DNA of 62,479 nt, taken from NCBI RefSeq assembly GCF_000425845.1, contig NZ_AUEF01000015.1, positions 1-62,479 on the forward strand, written 5' to 3'. Below, one piece after another: positions 1 through 7,979 of the stretch. Source of the stretch: Jeotgalicoccus psychrophilus DSM 19085. Lineage in GTDB: Bacteria; Bacillota; Bacilli; Staphylococcales; Salinicoccaceae. Both the position numbers and the translations under genes were made by a program. Positions within the stretch are counted from its first letter, which is position 1. Every line of letters starts with the position of its first letter. Below the pieces are notes generated by a model. The model did no database searches, was not told where the DNA came from, and saw nothing but the letters and a program-made list of their open reading frames with translations.

Positions 1-50
1 CTATATAATAGAAGACTTTTTCATTCGGAATTAAAACGTTGACATATTGT

Positions 51-70
51 CATTCAGTTTTCAATGTTCT
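51..70 (-). other. rRNA-operon leader boxA-like sequence
   Basis: On the minus strand, just after tRNA-Gly, the sequence reads AGAACATTGAAAACTGAATG. This resembles the boxA/processing-stem sequence (TTGAAAACTGAA) that precedes 16S and 23S rRNA genes in Bacillus and Staphylococcus. No rRNA gene lies inside the window, so a 16S gene beyond position 1 is inferred. Confidence 0.5.
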
Positions 71-101
71 CTATTTTGTATTGCTCAGGTAAAATTTCTA
101 A

Positions 102-175
102 TGGAGCGGGTAGACGGGATCGAACCGACAACATCAGCTTGGAAGGCTGAGGTTATACCATTTAACTATACCCGC
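102..175 (-). tRNA. tRNA-Gly(TCC)
   Basis: The minus strand folds as a 74-nt cloverleaf. The acceptor stem is GCGGGTA pairing with TACCCGC, CCA is encoded at 102-104, and the anticodon loop CTTCCAA gives anticodon TCC. It is the last of three tRNAs before the left edge, 27 nt after tRNA-Leu, so it is probably cotranscribed with it. Confidence 0.97.
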
Positions 176-202
176 ATGGTATATATTATAATAAATTTTC
201 AA

Positions 203-291
<89 letters not shown>

Positions 292-345
292 AAAGCTTAT
301 TATATGTATTAACTTTTGGTTAATATGTTTTGAGCGACAAGAACT

Positions 346-374
346 AGTATATCTCGTTCAGCCGTTAATGTCAA
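346..374 (-). promoter_or_regulatory. strong sigma-A promoter before tRNA-Leu
   Basis: On the minus strand, TTGACA (369-374), a 17-nt spacer and TATACT (346-351). It is the closest of three similar promoters to tRNA-Leu/tRNA-Gly, about 55 nt upstream of tRNA-Leu. The near-consensus hexamers and tandem arrangement are typical of stable-RNA operons. Confidence 0.8.
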
Positions 375-444
375 CAACAAATTTCATTTAGTTTAAATCT
401 TTTATCTTAGCCTGTTACGTTTCCGTTAACTGGTTAGATTATTT

Positions 445-473
445 ATTATACTTCAGTAAATACTTGAAGTCAA
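445..473 (-). promoter_or_regulatory. strong sigma-A promoter between tRNA-Glu and tRNA-Leu
   Basis: On the minus strand, TTGACT (468-473), a 17-nt spacer and a perfect TATAAT (445-450). It shares the string CTGTTGACTTCA with the tRNA-Glu promoter at 595-623, as if the two arose by duplication. It is about 155 nt upstream of tRNA-Leu. Confidence 0.8.
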
Positions 474-496
474 CAGTTTGTTTTAAACAATTTAAA

Positions 497-571
497 TGGT
501 GACCCGTACGGGACTCGAACCCGTGTTACCGCCGTGAAAGGGCGGTGTCTTAACCGCTTGACCAACGGGCC
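497..571 (-). tRNA. tRNA-Glu(TTC)
   Basis: A 75-nt cloverleaf on the minus strand begins GGCCCGTTGG and ends with encoded CCA (497-499). The anticodon stem CCGCC/GGCGG holds loop CTTTCAC, anticodon TTC. It has its own promoter at 595-623 and is separated by about 205 nt from tRNA-Leu. Confidence 0.97.
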
Positions 572-594
572 ATCTGTTTTATACAACGTTTATT

Positions 595-623
595 AATATA
601 CAGAGTAATTGATATGAAGTCAA
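595..623 (-). promoter_or_regulatory. sigma-A promoter of tRNA-Glu
   Basis: On the minus strand, TTGACT (618-623), 17-nt spacer, TATATT (595-600), about 24 nt before the tRNA-Glu 5' end. Both hexamers and the spacing are near consensus. Confidence 0.8.
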
Positions 624-818
624 CAGTTTCTGCCGAATTTATATAAATTTTTTATTGTTTTTTAAAACCTTCTATATAAAGGCAAATATTGAGCTGCGAC
701 TATATTATTGTCAGTCTTCTCATTTAGACACTCCCCCTCTCTCTTAACAATTAAATATTAAATAATTGTACAGCATATTAATCCAGTAAATAAAATTATT
801 ATTATGCGGTTTCGGAAC
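624..818. other. AT-rich intergenic stretch between tRNA-Glu and katA
   Basis: The gene-free stretch 572-885 is about 314 nt. Its ends hold the tRNA-Glu promoter (minus strand) and the katA promoter with a PerR-type box (plus strand). Between them I see only AT-rich sequence, with no convincing open reading frame or hairpin. Confidence 0.6.
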
Positions 819-847
819 TTGCTTTTGCGCATTTAGCTTGGTATAGT
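819..847 (+). promoter_or_regulatory. katA promoter
   Basis: TTGCTT (819-824), a 17-nt spacer and TATAGT (842-847) give a plausible sigma-A promoter ending 38 nt before the katA start codon. The PerR-type box follows directly, overlapping the expected transcription start. Confidence 0.65.
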
Positions 848-851
848 TTAT

Positions 852-866
852 TTATAATCATTCTAA
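852..866 (+). promoter_or_regulatory. PerR/Fur-type operator of katA
   Basis: The 15-mer TTATAATCATTCTAA matches the PerR box consensus TTATAATNATTATAA at all but one specified position. It sits between the -10 element and the ribosome binding site (GGAGG at 872-876), where a bound repressor would block transcription. PerR control of catalase genes is established in Bacillus and Staphylococcus; binding here is inferred. Confidence 0.75.
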
Positions 867-885
867 TTAATGGAGGCAGTTATTG

Positions 886-2385
886 ATGACAAACAAAGAT
901 AATAGACTTACTACTCTTTTTGGCAATCCTGTTGGCGATCGTGAAAACACAATGACAGCTGGCCCTCGCGGACCACTTGTTATGCAAGACCCGTATTTCC
1001 TCGACATGATGGCTCATTTCGACCGTGAAGTTATACCTGAACGCCGCATGCACGCTAAAGGTTCTGGCGCTTATGGTACATTCACAGTTACCAATGATAT
1101 TTCTCAATATACAAAAGCAAGCATTTTCAGCGAAGTTGGCAAGCAGACTGAAATGTTCGCACGCTTCTCAACTGTAGCTGGTGAACGCGGTGCAGCTGAT
1201 GCTGAACGCGATATTCGCGGATTTGCTTTAAAATTCTATACTGAAGAAGGTAACTGGGATTTAGTAGGTAATAACACACCTGTATTCTTCTTCCGTGATC
1301 CTAAATTATTCCCAAGTTTAAACCACGTTGTAAAACGCGACCCTAAAACTAACATGCATAACGCTGAAAGTAACTGGGACTTCTGGACTAACTTACCTGA
1401 AGCACTTCACCAGGTAACAATTATTATGACTGAACGCGGAATTCCTAAAGGTTTCAGAAACATGCACGGATTCGGTTCACACACTTACAGCATGATTAAT
1501 GAAAATAACGAACGCGTATGGGTTAAATTCCACTTCCGCACTCAGCAGGGAATTGAAAACTATTCCGCTGAAGAAGCAGCTGAATTAGTTGGTGTTGACC
1601 GCGAATCTTCACAAAGAGATTTATTTAACACTATTGAAGAAGGCGACTTCCCTAAATGGAAAGTATACATTCAGGTAATGACTGAAGAACAGGCTAAAAA
1701 CCACCCTGACAATCCATTCGACTTAACTAAAGTTTGGTATAAAGGCGATTATCCATTAATCCCGGTTGGTGAATTCGAACTTAACAAGAACCCTGAGAAC
1801 TACTTTGCAGAAGTTGAGCAGGCAGCATTTGCTCCAACTAACATTGTTCCTGGTATTGGTTTCTCACCAGATAAAATGCTTCAGGGTCGTTTATTCTCAT
1901 ATGGAGATACTCAAAGATACCGTCTAGGCGTTAACCACCACCAGATTCCGGTTAACTCACCTAAAGGTGCAGCAAATGTCTGCCCATTCAGCCGTGACGG
2001 CGCAATGAGAGTTGACGGTAACGAAGGTTCTTCATTAAACTACTACCCGAACAGCTATGGTGCTCATAATTCACAGCCCGAAGCTAAACAGCCCGCGCTT
2101 GATCTTGAGTACAGCTCAGTTTACGAACACAACTTCCGTGAAGATGACGACAACTACTTCGAGCAGCCTGGTAAATTATTCAGACTGCAGTCAGACGAAG
2201 ATAAACAGCGTCTATTCTACAACACAGCAAATGAAATGACTGGTACAACTACACGTACTAAACACCGCCATATCTTTAACTGCTATCAGGCAGATCCAGA
2301 TTACGGTAAAGGTGTTGCAGCAGCATTAGGAATCGACATCAACGATGTTGATTTAGAAACTCCTGATTACTTCCACAACATGTAG
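886..2385 (+). CDS. katA: catalase (heme, clade 3 type)
   Basis: This 499-residue protein is a small-subunit monofunctional heme catalase that splits hydrogen peroxide to water and oxygen in the cytoplasm. The distal heme-side histidine is His56 in [11 protein letters not shown], the active-site Asn lies in VGNNTPVFF (about 128-136), and the proximal heme-ligand Tyr lies in [14 protein letters not shown] (about 335). Length agrees with S. aureus KatA. The ATG at 886 is chosen over an in-frame TTG at 883 because GGAGG stands 9 nt before it. It is monocistronic, with a promoter, a PerR-type box and a strong terminator shared with tex. In S. aureus katA lies elsewhere, so its place beside tex is lineage-specific. 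Confidence 0.97.
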   Translation: MTNKDNRLTTLFGNPVGDRENTMTAGPRGPLVMQDPYFLDMMAHFDREVIPERRMHAKGSGAYGTFTVTNDISQYTKASIFSEVGKQTEMFARFSTVAGERGAADAERDIRGFALKFYTEEGNWDLVGNNTPVFFFRDPKLFPSLNHVVKRDPKTNMHNAESNWDFWTNLPEALHQVTIIMTERGIPKGFRNMHGFGSHTYSMINENNERVWVKFHFRTQQGIENYSAEEAAELVGVDRESSQRDLFNTIEEGDFPKWKVYIQVMTEEQAKNHPDNPFDLTKVWYKGDYPLIPVGEFELNKNPENYFAEVEQAAFAPTNIVPGIGFSPDKMLQGRLFSYGDTQRYRLGVNHHQIPVNSPKGAANVCPFSRDGAMRVDGNEGSSLNYYPNSYGAHNSQPEAKQPALDLEYSSVYEHNFREDDDNYFEQPGKLFRLQSDEDKQRLFYNTANEMTGTTTRTKHRHIFNCYQADPDYGKGVAAALGIDINDVDLETPDYFHNM

Positions 2386-2392
2386 TCTAATG

Positions 2393-2428
2393 AAAAAAAC
2401 GGAAACGACTCAGTCGTTTCCGTTTTTT
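2393..2428. terminator. bidirectional terminator between katA and tex
   Basis: Arms of 17 nt, beginning AAAAAACGGAAACG and mirrored as CGTTTCCGTTTTTT, form a long stem with an A-run on one side and a T-run on the other. It can end katA (plus) and tex (minus) transcripts. The tex stop codon lies in its right arm. Confidence 0.9.
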
Positions 2429-4568
2429 ATATATTTTTCATCGTCAGTGATATTCTGTTTTTCTTCACATCGACATCCATTACTTTAACTTCAACAATAT
2501 CTCCAGTGTTCACCACTTCAAGTGGGTGTTTGACAAAGCGGTTCGAAATCTGTGATACGTGAACCAGTCCATCCTGCTTCACACCAACATCAACAAATGC
2601 GCCGAAGTCCGTCACGTTTCTAACTGTACCTGATAAAGTCATGCCTGTTTTTAAATCTTCAATACCGAGAACATCTGATTTTAACAGCGGCGTATCGTAC
2701 TTATCGCGAATATCTCTCATCGGCGCTTTCAAACTTAAAACAATATCTTCAAGCGTCGGCACACCGATACCCAGCATCTCTGCTGTTTCCTTAATATTTA
2801 AAGCATCGAGTTTTTCACTCATTATATCTTCACCGAGATTTTCAATTGTTAAACCGATTGATTTGATGAGCTGGTAAGTGTTTTTATATTGTTCCGGGTG
2901 AATCGGCGTCACGTCAAGCGGCTCTTTCCCGTTGAATATTCTAAGGAAACCAACACACTGTTCGTAAGTTTTGTCCCCTAAGCGCGCCACTTTCTTCAAT
3001 TCACTTCTCTTTTTAAACCCGCCATTTTCTTCTCTGAACATGACGATGTTTTTACTTATTACCGGCGACAGCCCTGCAACGTGCTGCAGCAGCGTCGTCG
3101 ATGCCGTATTTAAGTTAACACCTACTTGGTTTACAGCCGTTTCTACGACAAAGTTTAATGACTCTGTTAAGAATTTCTGATTAATGTCATGCTGATACTG
3201 TCCGACACCGATAGATTTCGGATCGATTTTAACCAGTTCACTCAGCGGATCATGGACACGCCTTGCGATTGATACTGCACTTCTTTCCTCAACATTAAAA
3301 TCCGGAAACTCTTCTCTTGCGATATCAGATGCTGAATATACACTGGCACCCGCTTCATTTACGATAATATACGGAACATCCAGAGTTTCGTCTTTTATCA
3401 GTTCACCGATAAACTCTTCAGATTCTCTTGATGCCGTACCGTTCCCTATCGCAATTAATGATACATCGTATTTTTTTATTAATTTTAAAATGACTGCTTT
3501 AGCTGCATCTCTTTTGTTTACAGGCTTATGTGGAAATATAACATCTTTCGCGAGGTATGAACCTGTATCGTTTATTACAGCAAGTTTGCATCCTGTACGG
3601 TATGCAGGATCCAATCCTAAAATCACTCTGCCTTTTAACGGCGGCTGGAGCAGCAGTCTTTTCAAATTTTCTTCAAAAACAACGACAGCATGTTTCTCAC
3701 TCGTCTCCGTTAAGTCAGCACGTACTTCTCTTTCAAGTGACGGTAAAATCAGACGCTTCAAGCTGTCTTCAATTGCTTCAGTCAGCAGCTCTTTCGTTTT
3801 AACATGCTGAGCGATAACCTGTTTTTTTAAGTAGTTCGCTATTCTTTCGGCATCATGCGTTAATTTAACCGATAAAACCTTTAATGTTTCACCGCGGTTT
3901 AATGCCAGCACTCTGTGCGGAACGATATTTTTAACTCTCTCTGCATAATCGTAGTACATTTCAAATACACCCTGCTCATCTTCAGCATTCTTTTTAACTG
4001 CTGAAACGATTTCCGATGTGTCTTTAATAATTTTTAATATGTACAGACGGTATTGCGGACTATCTGAAATAATCTCTGCGATAATATCTTTGGCGCCTTT
4101 GATTGCCATGTCAGCAGATGTAACTTCATCAGTTAAGTAGTCCGCTGCTATATTTTCAATATCTCTGTGTTTACCTGCTAAAATAATATTCGCAAGCGGT
4201 TCAAGTCCAAGACGCTTCGCTTCAGTCGCACGTGTTTTCTTTTTCTGTTTAAACGGACGGTATAAATCCTCCACCCGGCTTTGTTTCGTCTGTTTTAAAA
4301 TATCCTGACGCAGTTCTTCTGTCAGCATCCCCTGCTCATCGATCAGACGAACAACTTCCTCTTTACGCTTATTCAGGTTTTCAAGATACAGATACTTCGT
4401 TTCAATTTCTTTAATAGCAACTTCATCGAGCCCGCCCGTCTGTTCTTTACGGTAACGCGCGATAAAAGGCACTGTATTTTTCTCTCTAAGAAGTTCCAGT
4501 ACTTTTTCTACATTGTTTTTATTAATTTTCATTTCAGATGATATTTCATTTACTAAATCATGCATCAT
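2427..4568 (-). CDS. tex: Tex family RNA-binding protein (S1 domain)
   Basis: The 713-residue protein belongs to the Tex/YhgF/YdcI family of conserved nucleic-acid-binding proteins linked to transcription. It shows the family layout: N-terminal helical part, a YqgF/RuvX-like nuclease fold around VILGLDPAYRTGCKLAV (about 315-330), helix-hairpin-helix motifs near 490-560, and a C-terminal S1 RNA-binding domain from about residue 645 (DFGAFVDVGVKQDGLVHVSQ). The start is the first of two adjacent ATGs, 8 nt after AGAGGAG. It lies downstream of sigB as in Staphylococcus. The exact cellular role of Tex in this group is not settled. Confidence 0.93.
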   Translation of the reverse strand: MMHDLVNEISSEMKINKNNVEKVLELLREKNTVPFIARYRKEQTGGLDEVAIKEIETKYLYLENLNKRKEEVVRLIDEQGMLTEELRQDILKQTKQSRVEDLYRPFKQKKKTRATEAKRLGLEPLANIILAGKHRDIENIAADYLTDEVTSADMAIKGAKDIIAEIISDSPQYRLYILKIIKDTSEIVSAVKKNAEDEQGVFEMYYDYAERVKNIVPHRVLALNRGETLKVLSVKLTHDAERIANYLKKQVIAQHVKTKELLTEAIEDSLKRLILPSLEREVRADLTETSEKHAVVVFEENLKRLLLQPPLKGRVILGLDPAYRTGCKLAVINDTGSYLAKDVIFPHKPVNKRDAAKAVILKLIKKYDVSLIAIGNGTASRESEEFIGELIKDETLDVPYIIVNEAGASVYSASDIAREEFPDFNVEERSAVSIARRVHDPLSELVKIDPKSIGVGQYQHDINQKFLTESLNFVVETAVNQVGVNLNTASTTLLQHVAGLSPVISKNIVMFREENGGFKKRSELKKVARLGDKTYEQCVGFLRIFNGKEPLDVTPIHPEQYKNTYQLIKSIGLTIENLGEDIMSEKLDALNIKETAEMLGIGVPTLEDIVLSLKAPMRDIRDKYDTPLLKSDVLGIEDLKTGMTLSGTVRNVTDFGAFVDVGVKQDGLVHVSQISNRFVKHPLEVVNTGDIVEVKVMDVDVKKNRISLTMKNI

Positions 4569-4591
4569 AATATGTACTCCTCTAATGATAA

Positions 4592-4618
4592 GAACCCAAT
4601 CTAAAATAGACCGGGCTC
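4592..4618 (-). terminator. terminator after sigB
   Basis: A 12-bp stem with a 3-nt loop forms in minus-strand RNA (GAGCCCGGTCTA with TAGATTGGGTTC). Three positions pair only as G-U on this strand, so the hairpin favours the sigB transcript. The T-tail is short (TTATCATT). Confidence 0.55.
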
Positions 4619-4628
4619 ATTTATAAAT

Positions 4629-5408
4629 TTATTCAGCTTCTTTAACTGCTTCTCTCAGTTTCTTAATTGCAGAACGCTGCAATCTTGAAACATGCATCTG
4701 GCTTAAACCGATTTTTTCACCGGTTTCTTTTTGGCTGAGACCTTCAATAAATGTAGATTTTATAATTTCCTGTTCTCTGTCGCTTAGGATGGGCAATACT
4801 TTCTCTAAAATCATACGCTTTTCAGCCAAGTCATAATTGTCATCCTGTTGTCCCATAACGTCGAGCAGTGTTACCGTCGAACCATCCTTATCCGCTTCGA
4901 TTGAATGATCGACACTTAATGCATTATAACTCTGACCCATTTCCATAGCTTCAAGGACTTCTTCTTCTGTCACTTCAAGTTTCATTGCCAGTTCCTGGAT
5001 TGTCGGTGATCTTTCCAGCTCATTCGTCAGAGCATCCGTCGTATTTTTTATTCTCGGACCGAGTTCTTTAATTCGTCTCGGTACGTGAACACTCCATGTC
5101 TTATCCCGCAGATAACGTTTAATTTCCCCGACTACTGTCGGCACTAAAAAAACTTCAAACCTGCGTTCAAAAGATGTATCAAAACGTCTGATTGCACCTA
5201 ATAATCCCAGCATCCCGACCTGTACTAAATCCTCATGATGCGACTGGCCGCGTGAATAACGGTAAGCGAGCGATTCCACAAGCTTCGTATAATTTTCCAC
5301 GAGTTCGCTTTGTGCTATATCATCTTCTGATTCCTGATATCTTTTAATCAGCTCGTTAACTTCTTCAGGCGGCAGTCCGTAATTTCTATTGCGAGATCGT
5401 TTCTCCAT
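4629..5408 (-). CDS. sigB: RNA polymerase sigma factor SigB
   Basis: At 259 residues this is the general stress sigma factor. Region 2 holds the core-binding segment [14 protein letters not shown] and [20 protein letters not shown] (-10 recognition). Region 4 near the C terminus has the helix-turn-helix [20 protein letters not shown] (about 222-241). Long segments such as [20 protein letters not shown] are as in S. aureus SigB. The start codon overlaps the end of rsbW by 23 nt, so the two are probably translationally coupled and made in balanced amounts. SigB activity is controlled by the anti-sigma factor RsbW encoded just upstream. A sigma-B promoter before rsbV indicates autoregulation. 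Confidence 0.97.
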   Translation of the reverse strand: MEKRSRNRNYGLPPEEVNELIKRYQESEDDIAQSELVENYTKLVESLAYRYSRGQSHHEDLVQVGMLGLLGAIRRFDTSFERRFEVFLVPTVVGEIKRYLRDKTWSVHVPRRIKELGPRIKNTTDALTNELERSPTIQELAMKLEVTEEEVLEAMEMGQSYNALSVDHSIEADKDGSTVTLLDVMGQQDDNYDLAEKRMILEKVLPILSDREQEIIKSTFIEGLSQKETGEKIGLSQMHVSRLQRSAIKKLREAVKEAE

Positions 5409-5859
5409 TCGGGTGCACCTGACTTTCGTTAATATACTTCGTCATGCTTATCGTAACACCAGGTTCTTTTCTAAAGGAAACTTTGTCCATCAGTGTCTCA
5501 ATAAGGAAAAGGCCAAGCCCTCCTTCTCTGAGGTAATCAATATTGTCATCTTCGTTATAAGGTCCGAGCTCTTCTTTAATTTTTTCATAATCAAAGCTCT
5601 GTCCGTTATCTGCAACAATAATCTCAACCTTGTCGCTGTACACTGCGAATCCTACAGAGATTTCACCCTGTTCATTATCTTGATAAGCATGTTTAACTGC
5701 ATTCGTTACAGCTTCAGAAACTGCAATTTTAGAATCTTCAATATCATCGTACGTCGCTCCGGCTCTCGATAAAACACCTGACAGTGTCAAACGGATGAGA
5801 CCTACGTATTCTGCACTTGACGGAAATTTCATTTCTATTAAATCATATTGTGGCATCAT
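5386..5859 (-). CDS. rsbW: anti-sigma-B factor, serine kinase RsbW
   Basis: This 157-residue protein is a GHKL-fold kinase that sequesters SigB and phosphorylates RsbV. ATP-site motifs are visible: N box [11 protein letters not shown] (Asn53), G1 box VADNG (Asp84) and G2 box [10 protein letters not shown] (111-120). The length agrees with S. aureus RsbW. It begins 3 nt after rsbV, with its ribosome binding site GGAGG inside the rsbV end, and overlaps sigB by 23 nt. This order is the standard partner-switching module. The first of two adjacent ATG codons was used. Confidence 0.97.
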   Translation of the reverse strand: MMPQYDLIEMKFPSSAEYVGLIRLTLSGVLSRAGATYDDIEDSKIAVSEAVTNAVKHAYQDNEQGEISVGFAVYSDKVEIIVADNGQSFDYEKIKEELGPYNEDDNIDYLREGGLGLFLIETLMDKVSFRKEPGVTISMTKYINESQVHPNGETISQ

Positions 5860-5862
5860 TCT

Positions 5863-6189
5863 TCAGTCGACCTCCGACTTCTTATTAACATACATTAAAT
5901 CGCGTAATCCTGTAATTTCAAAAAGTTTTAAAATTCTATCGTTTACTCCAAGAACATGGAGTTCTTTATCGTGTTTATTAAGATCTTTAAGTGTTCCAAC
6001 GAAAATACCGAGCCCCGTAGAGTCCATATAGTTCAATTCACTTAAATCGACAATTAAATCATGCTGTCCCGCTGTCGCAACAGGTTCAAAAACCCGCTTT
6101 AATTCCGGTGCGGTATATACGTCAAGTTCGCCGCTGACACTGACTAAATACTCCCCGCTATTCTCCGTAGCATCTATTTTTATATTCAT
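5863..6189 (-). CDS. rsbV: anti-anti-sigma factor RsbV
   Basis: A STAS-domain protein of 108 residues which, when unphosphorylated, binds RsbW and frees SigB. The phosphorylated serine of the family is Ser57 in NYMDSTGLG. The chosen ATG gives exactly the S. aureus length and N terminus (MN-K/N-I pattern) with GGAG about 13 nt upstream. A farther in-frame ATG at 6216 would add nine residues but has a poor ribosome binding site. A sigma-B promoter lies directly upstream at 6242-6267. Confidence 0.93.
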   Translation of the reverse strand: MNIKIDATENSGEYLVSVSGELDVYTAPELKRVFEPVATAGQHDLIVDLSELNYMDSTGLGIFVGTLKDLNKHDKELHVLGVNDRILKLFEITGLRDLMYVNKKSEVD

Positions 6190-6241
6190 ATTTATGTATG
6201 CACTCCAATCAATCATTCGTAAATTTTATACCTTAATCTTT

Positions 6242-6267
6242 GTACCCTGTATTAACATCTTTAAAAC
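6242..6267 (-). promoter_or_regulatory. sigma-B promoter of rsbV-rsbW-sigB
   Basis: The minus strand has GTTTTA (6262-6267), a 14-nt spacer and GGGTAC (6242-6247). The sigma-B consensus is GTTTAA, 12-15 nt, GGGTAT. It lies between the rsbU stop and rsbV, the same place as the autoregulatory sigma-B promoter known in S. aureus. Confidence 0.8.
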
Positions 6268-6270
6268 TTT

Positions 6271-7290
6271 TTAATTTGCACTTTTATTTTTTATTATAAA
6301 CATTGTTAAATCATCTTTATAATTCTGATTGCGCATACGTGTCAGCGCTTCGTAAATATACTGTACGATATCCTGAGGGTGCTGATCGCGTGCTTCTCGG
6401 ATCATTTCTTTAATATCATCCATGTTAATAAATGTGCCGTCATGTTTTCTAAGTTCTGACACTCCGTCAGTAAAAATGAACAGCATATCATTTTTCTCAA
6501 GTTTCGACGATACTTCTTCATATTCGGTATCTTTCATTACACCGAGTACAAGTCCTTTACCGTCCAGTTCTTCGAACTCATCATCTTCATAGTGATATAA
6601 AAATGCTGGTTCATGCCCTGCACTTGAAAAACATAATGACTGATCATTAAAATCATAGAGACCGTAAAACATCGTGACGAACATATTTTTGTTGACGTTT
6701 TTTTCAACGAGTTCATTTAATCGTTTTAAAGATTTCGACGGCGGATTGGACGACGAAGTCAGGTCCATTCCGAATTTCAGCATCGACATCGCTATCGCAG
6801 CAGGTATCCCTTTACCGATAACATCGGCTACTGCGAACGTCAGCTTGCCATCGCTGTGTTCAATAATATTAAAATAATCCCCGCTCACTTTGCGTGCAGG
6901 AACACTAATTGCGCCAATTTCAACATTTTCAATTGCCGGGATTGCAGTTTTTAACATTGTTTCCTGCAGACTCGCAGCCACATCCATTTCCTGGTCATGA
7001 CGCTCCATCTTGTTGAGCATTGCTTTGTAATCCTTATATGTAAATCCAAAACGAATCATAATTTCCTGCAGCACATCGAGCGACGTTTTTACATCTTCAT
7101 AGTTCGTGAGAGGGATTGCACTAATCAGTTCAATATGAAGTGCCACCATTTCATCAGGCGAAATGTCCAGATCAACCGCCTTTTCGCTGAACTCATGGGC
7201 CTTGCCTGCAAGTAAATCTTCATTGCCGTCTGCTATGTAATCATTAATCAGCCTTTTGTATTCTTCAACCAGATCATCAATATATGTCAT
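6271..7290 (-). CDS. rsbU: PP2C-type phosphatase RsbU
   Basis: The 339-residue RsbU dephosphorylates RsbV-P and so switches SigB on. The N-terminal helical dimerisation domain (about 1-95) precedes a PPM/SpoIIE phosphatase domain starting near VEIGAISVPARKVSGDYF. Metal-binding acidic motifs are GDYFN, VADVIGKGIPAA (about 173-184) and FTDGVSE in the C-terminal part. The start is supported by GGAGGTG. There is no rsbR, rsbS or rsbT gene nearby, so the short staphylococcal form of the pathway applies. A 14-bp perfect hairpin separates it from mazF. Confidence 0.96.
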   Translation of the reverse strand: MTYIDDLVEEYKRLINDYIADGNEDLLAGKAHEFSEKAVDLDISPDEMVALHIELISAIPLTNYEDVKTSLDVLQEIMIRFGFTYKDYKAMLNKMERHDQEMDVAASLQETMLKTAIPAIENVEIGAISVPARKVSGDYFNIIEHSDGKLTFAVADVIGKGIPAAIAMSMLKFGMDLTSSSNPPSKSLKRLNELVEKNVNKNMFVTMFYGLYDFNDQSLCFSSAGHEPAFLYHYEDDEFEELDGKGLVLGVMKDTEYEEVSSKLEKNDMLFIFTDGVSELRKHDGTFINMDDIKEMIREARDQHPQDIVQYIYEALTRMRNQNYKDDLTMFIIKNKSAN

Positions 7291-7310
7291 ATTAAAACAC
7301 CTCCATCTTT

Positions 7311-7342
7311 AAAATAGACTTTTGTACACAAAAGTCTATTTT
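7311..7342 (-). terminator. perfect hairpin between mazF and rsbU
   Basis: AAAATAGACTTTTG (7311-7324) and its exact complement (7329-7342) enclose a 4-nt loop. The left arm ends in a short T-run on the minus strand, so it can act as a terminator or attenuator between mazEF and the sigB operon. The mazF stop codon lies inside the stem. Confidence 0.75.
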
Positions 7343-7713
7343 CTGTTTGCCTTATTCTTTTTTCTTTTCTTTTTCGGTTCTAATTCCAGACTGACTTTCA
7401 GCGCATCATTAACTTCGCGCATTTTGTCTTCATCCAGATATGTAAGCTTTTCCTGTAACCTGGTCTTATCGACCGTGCGAATTTGCTCCAGCAGTATTAC
7501 CGAGTCCATATCCAGTTTATAAGCTTCTTTTGATATTTCCACATGTGTAGGTATCTTCGCTTTATTTATTTTCCCAGTAATGGCTGCAACTATCACAGTC
7601 GGACTGTGAAGGTTACCTACATTATTTTGGATAATAACAACAGGGCGTTTCCCCCCTTGTTCTGAACCCTGCACAGGTGAAAGATCGGCCAGATAAACTT
7701 CTCCTCTTTTCAT
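7336..7713 (-). CDS. mazF: mRNA interferase toxin MazF
   Basis: The 125-residue toxin is a PemK/MazF-fold endoribonuclease. Family motifs are present: [21 protein letters not shown] at the N terminus with PVVIIQNN, the catalytic-site threonine in AAITGKI, and [17 protein letters not shown]. The C terminus is a basic tail of Lys and Arg ([13 protein letters not shown]). It abuts mazE with no gap and follows it, so both are made from one message. The pair upstream of rsbU matches S. aureus. Confidence 0.96.
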   Translation of the reverse strand: MKRGEVYLADLSPVQGSEQGGKRPVVIIQNNVGNLHSPTVIVAAITGKINKAKIPTHVEISKEAYKLDMDSVILLEQIRTVDKTRLQEKLTYLDEDKMREVNDALKVSLELEPKKKRKKNKANRK

Positions 7714-7899
7714 CTATTCACCATCTTTACTATCGTTACATGCAGCACATTCCAGTTCCGTGACAGTAATGCCGATGCTGTACGCTTCACTTTCAACGTG
7801 AAAACTTTCCCGTGCGATTAATAAATTAATCTCCGCCATTTCAATGTAGCCATTTACCAATGCTTTTTCGAGCTCGTTATTTGCAGATGAATAAGACAA
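7714..7899 (-). CDS. mazE: antitoxin MazE
   Basis: This small acidic protein (61 residues) resembles staphylococcal MazE, with the pattern LSYS-(x)n-LEKALVNGYIEMAEINL that aligns to S. aureus LSFS-(x)n-LEQSLKEGYSQMADLNL. It should neutralise MazF. I chose the TTG at 7899 because GGAG stands 9 nt before it; the in-frame ATG at 7914 has no ribosome binding site and overlaps that GGAG. Using ATG gives 66 residues. The C terminus with CAACNDSKDGE contains two cysteines. A dyad at 7942-7974 lies upstream. Confidence 0.9.
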   Translation of the reverse strand: MSYSSANNELEKALVNGYIEMAEINLLIARESFHVESEAYSIGITVTELECAACNDSKDGE

Positions 7900-7941
7900 G
7901 ACAGTCAGCTCCATAAAAATTAATTATTGAATTAATCATAA

Positions 7942-7974
7942 CATTTGATGCATTTTGTTGCTATTAATCAAATG
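7942..7974. repeat. inverted repeat between alr and mazE
   Basis: CATTTGAT and ATCAAATG form exact 8-nt arms separated by 17 nt. The dyad fills the short space between the alr stop and mazE. It may be an operator for mazEF or an mRNA hairpin; the spacing between arm centres (25 nt) also permits two bound protein units. Function is inference only. Confidence 0.5.
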
Positions 7975-7979
7975 CTCAT

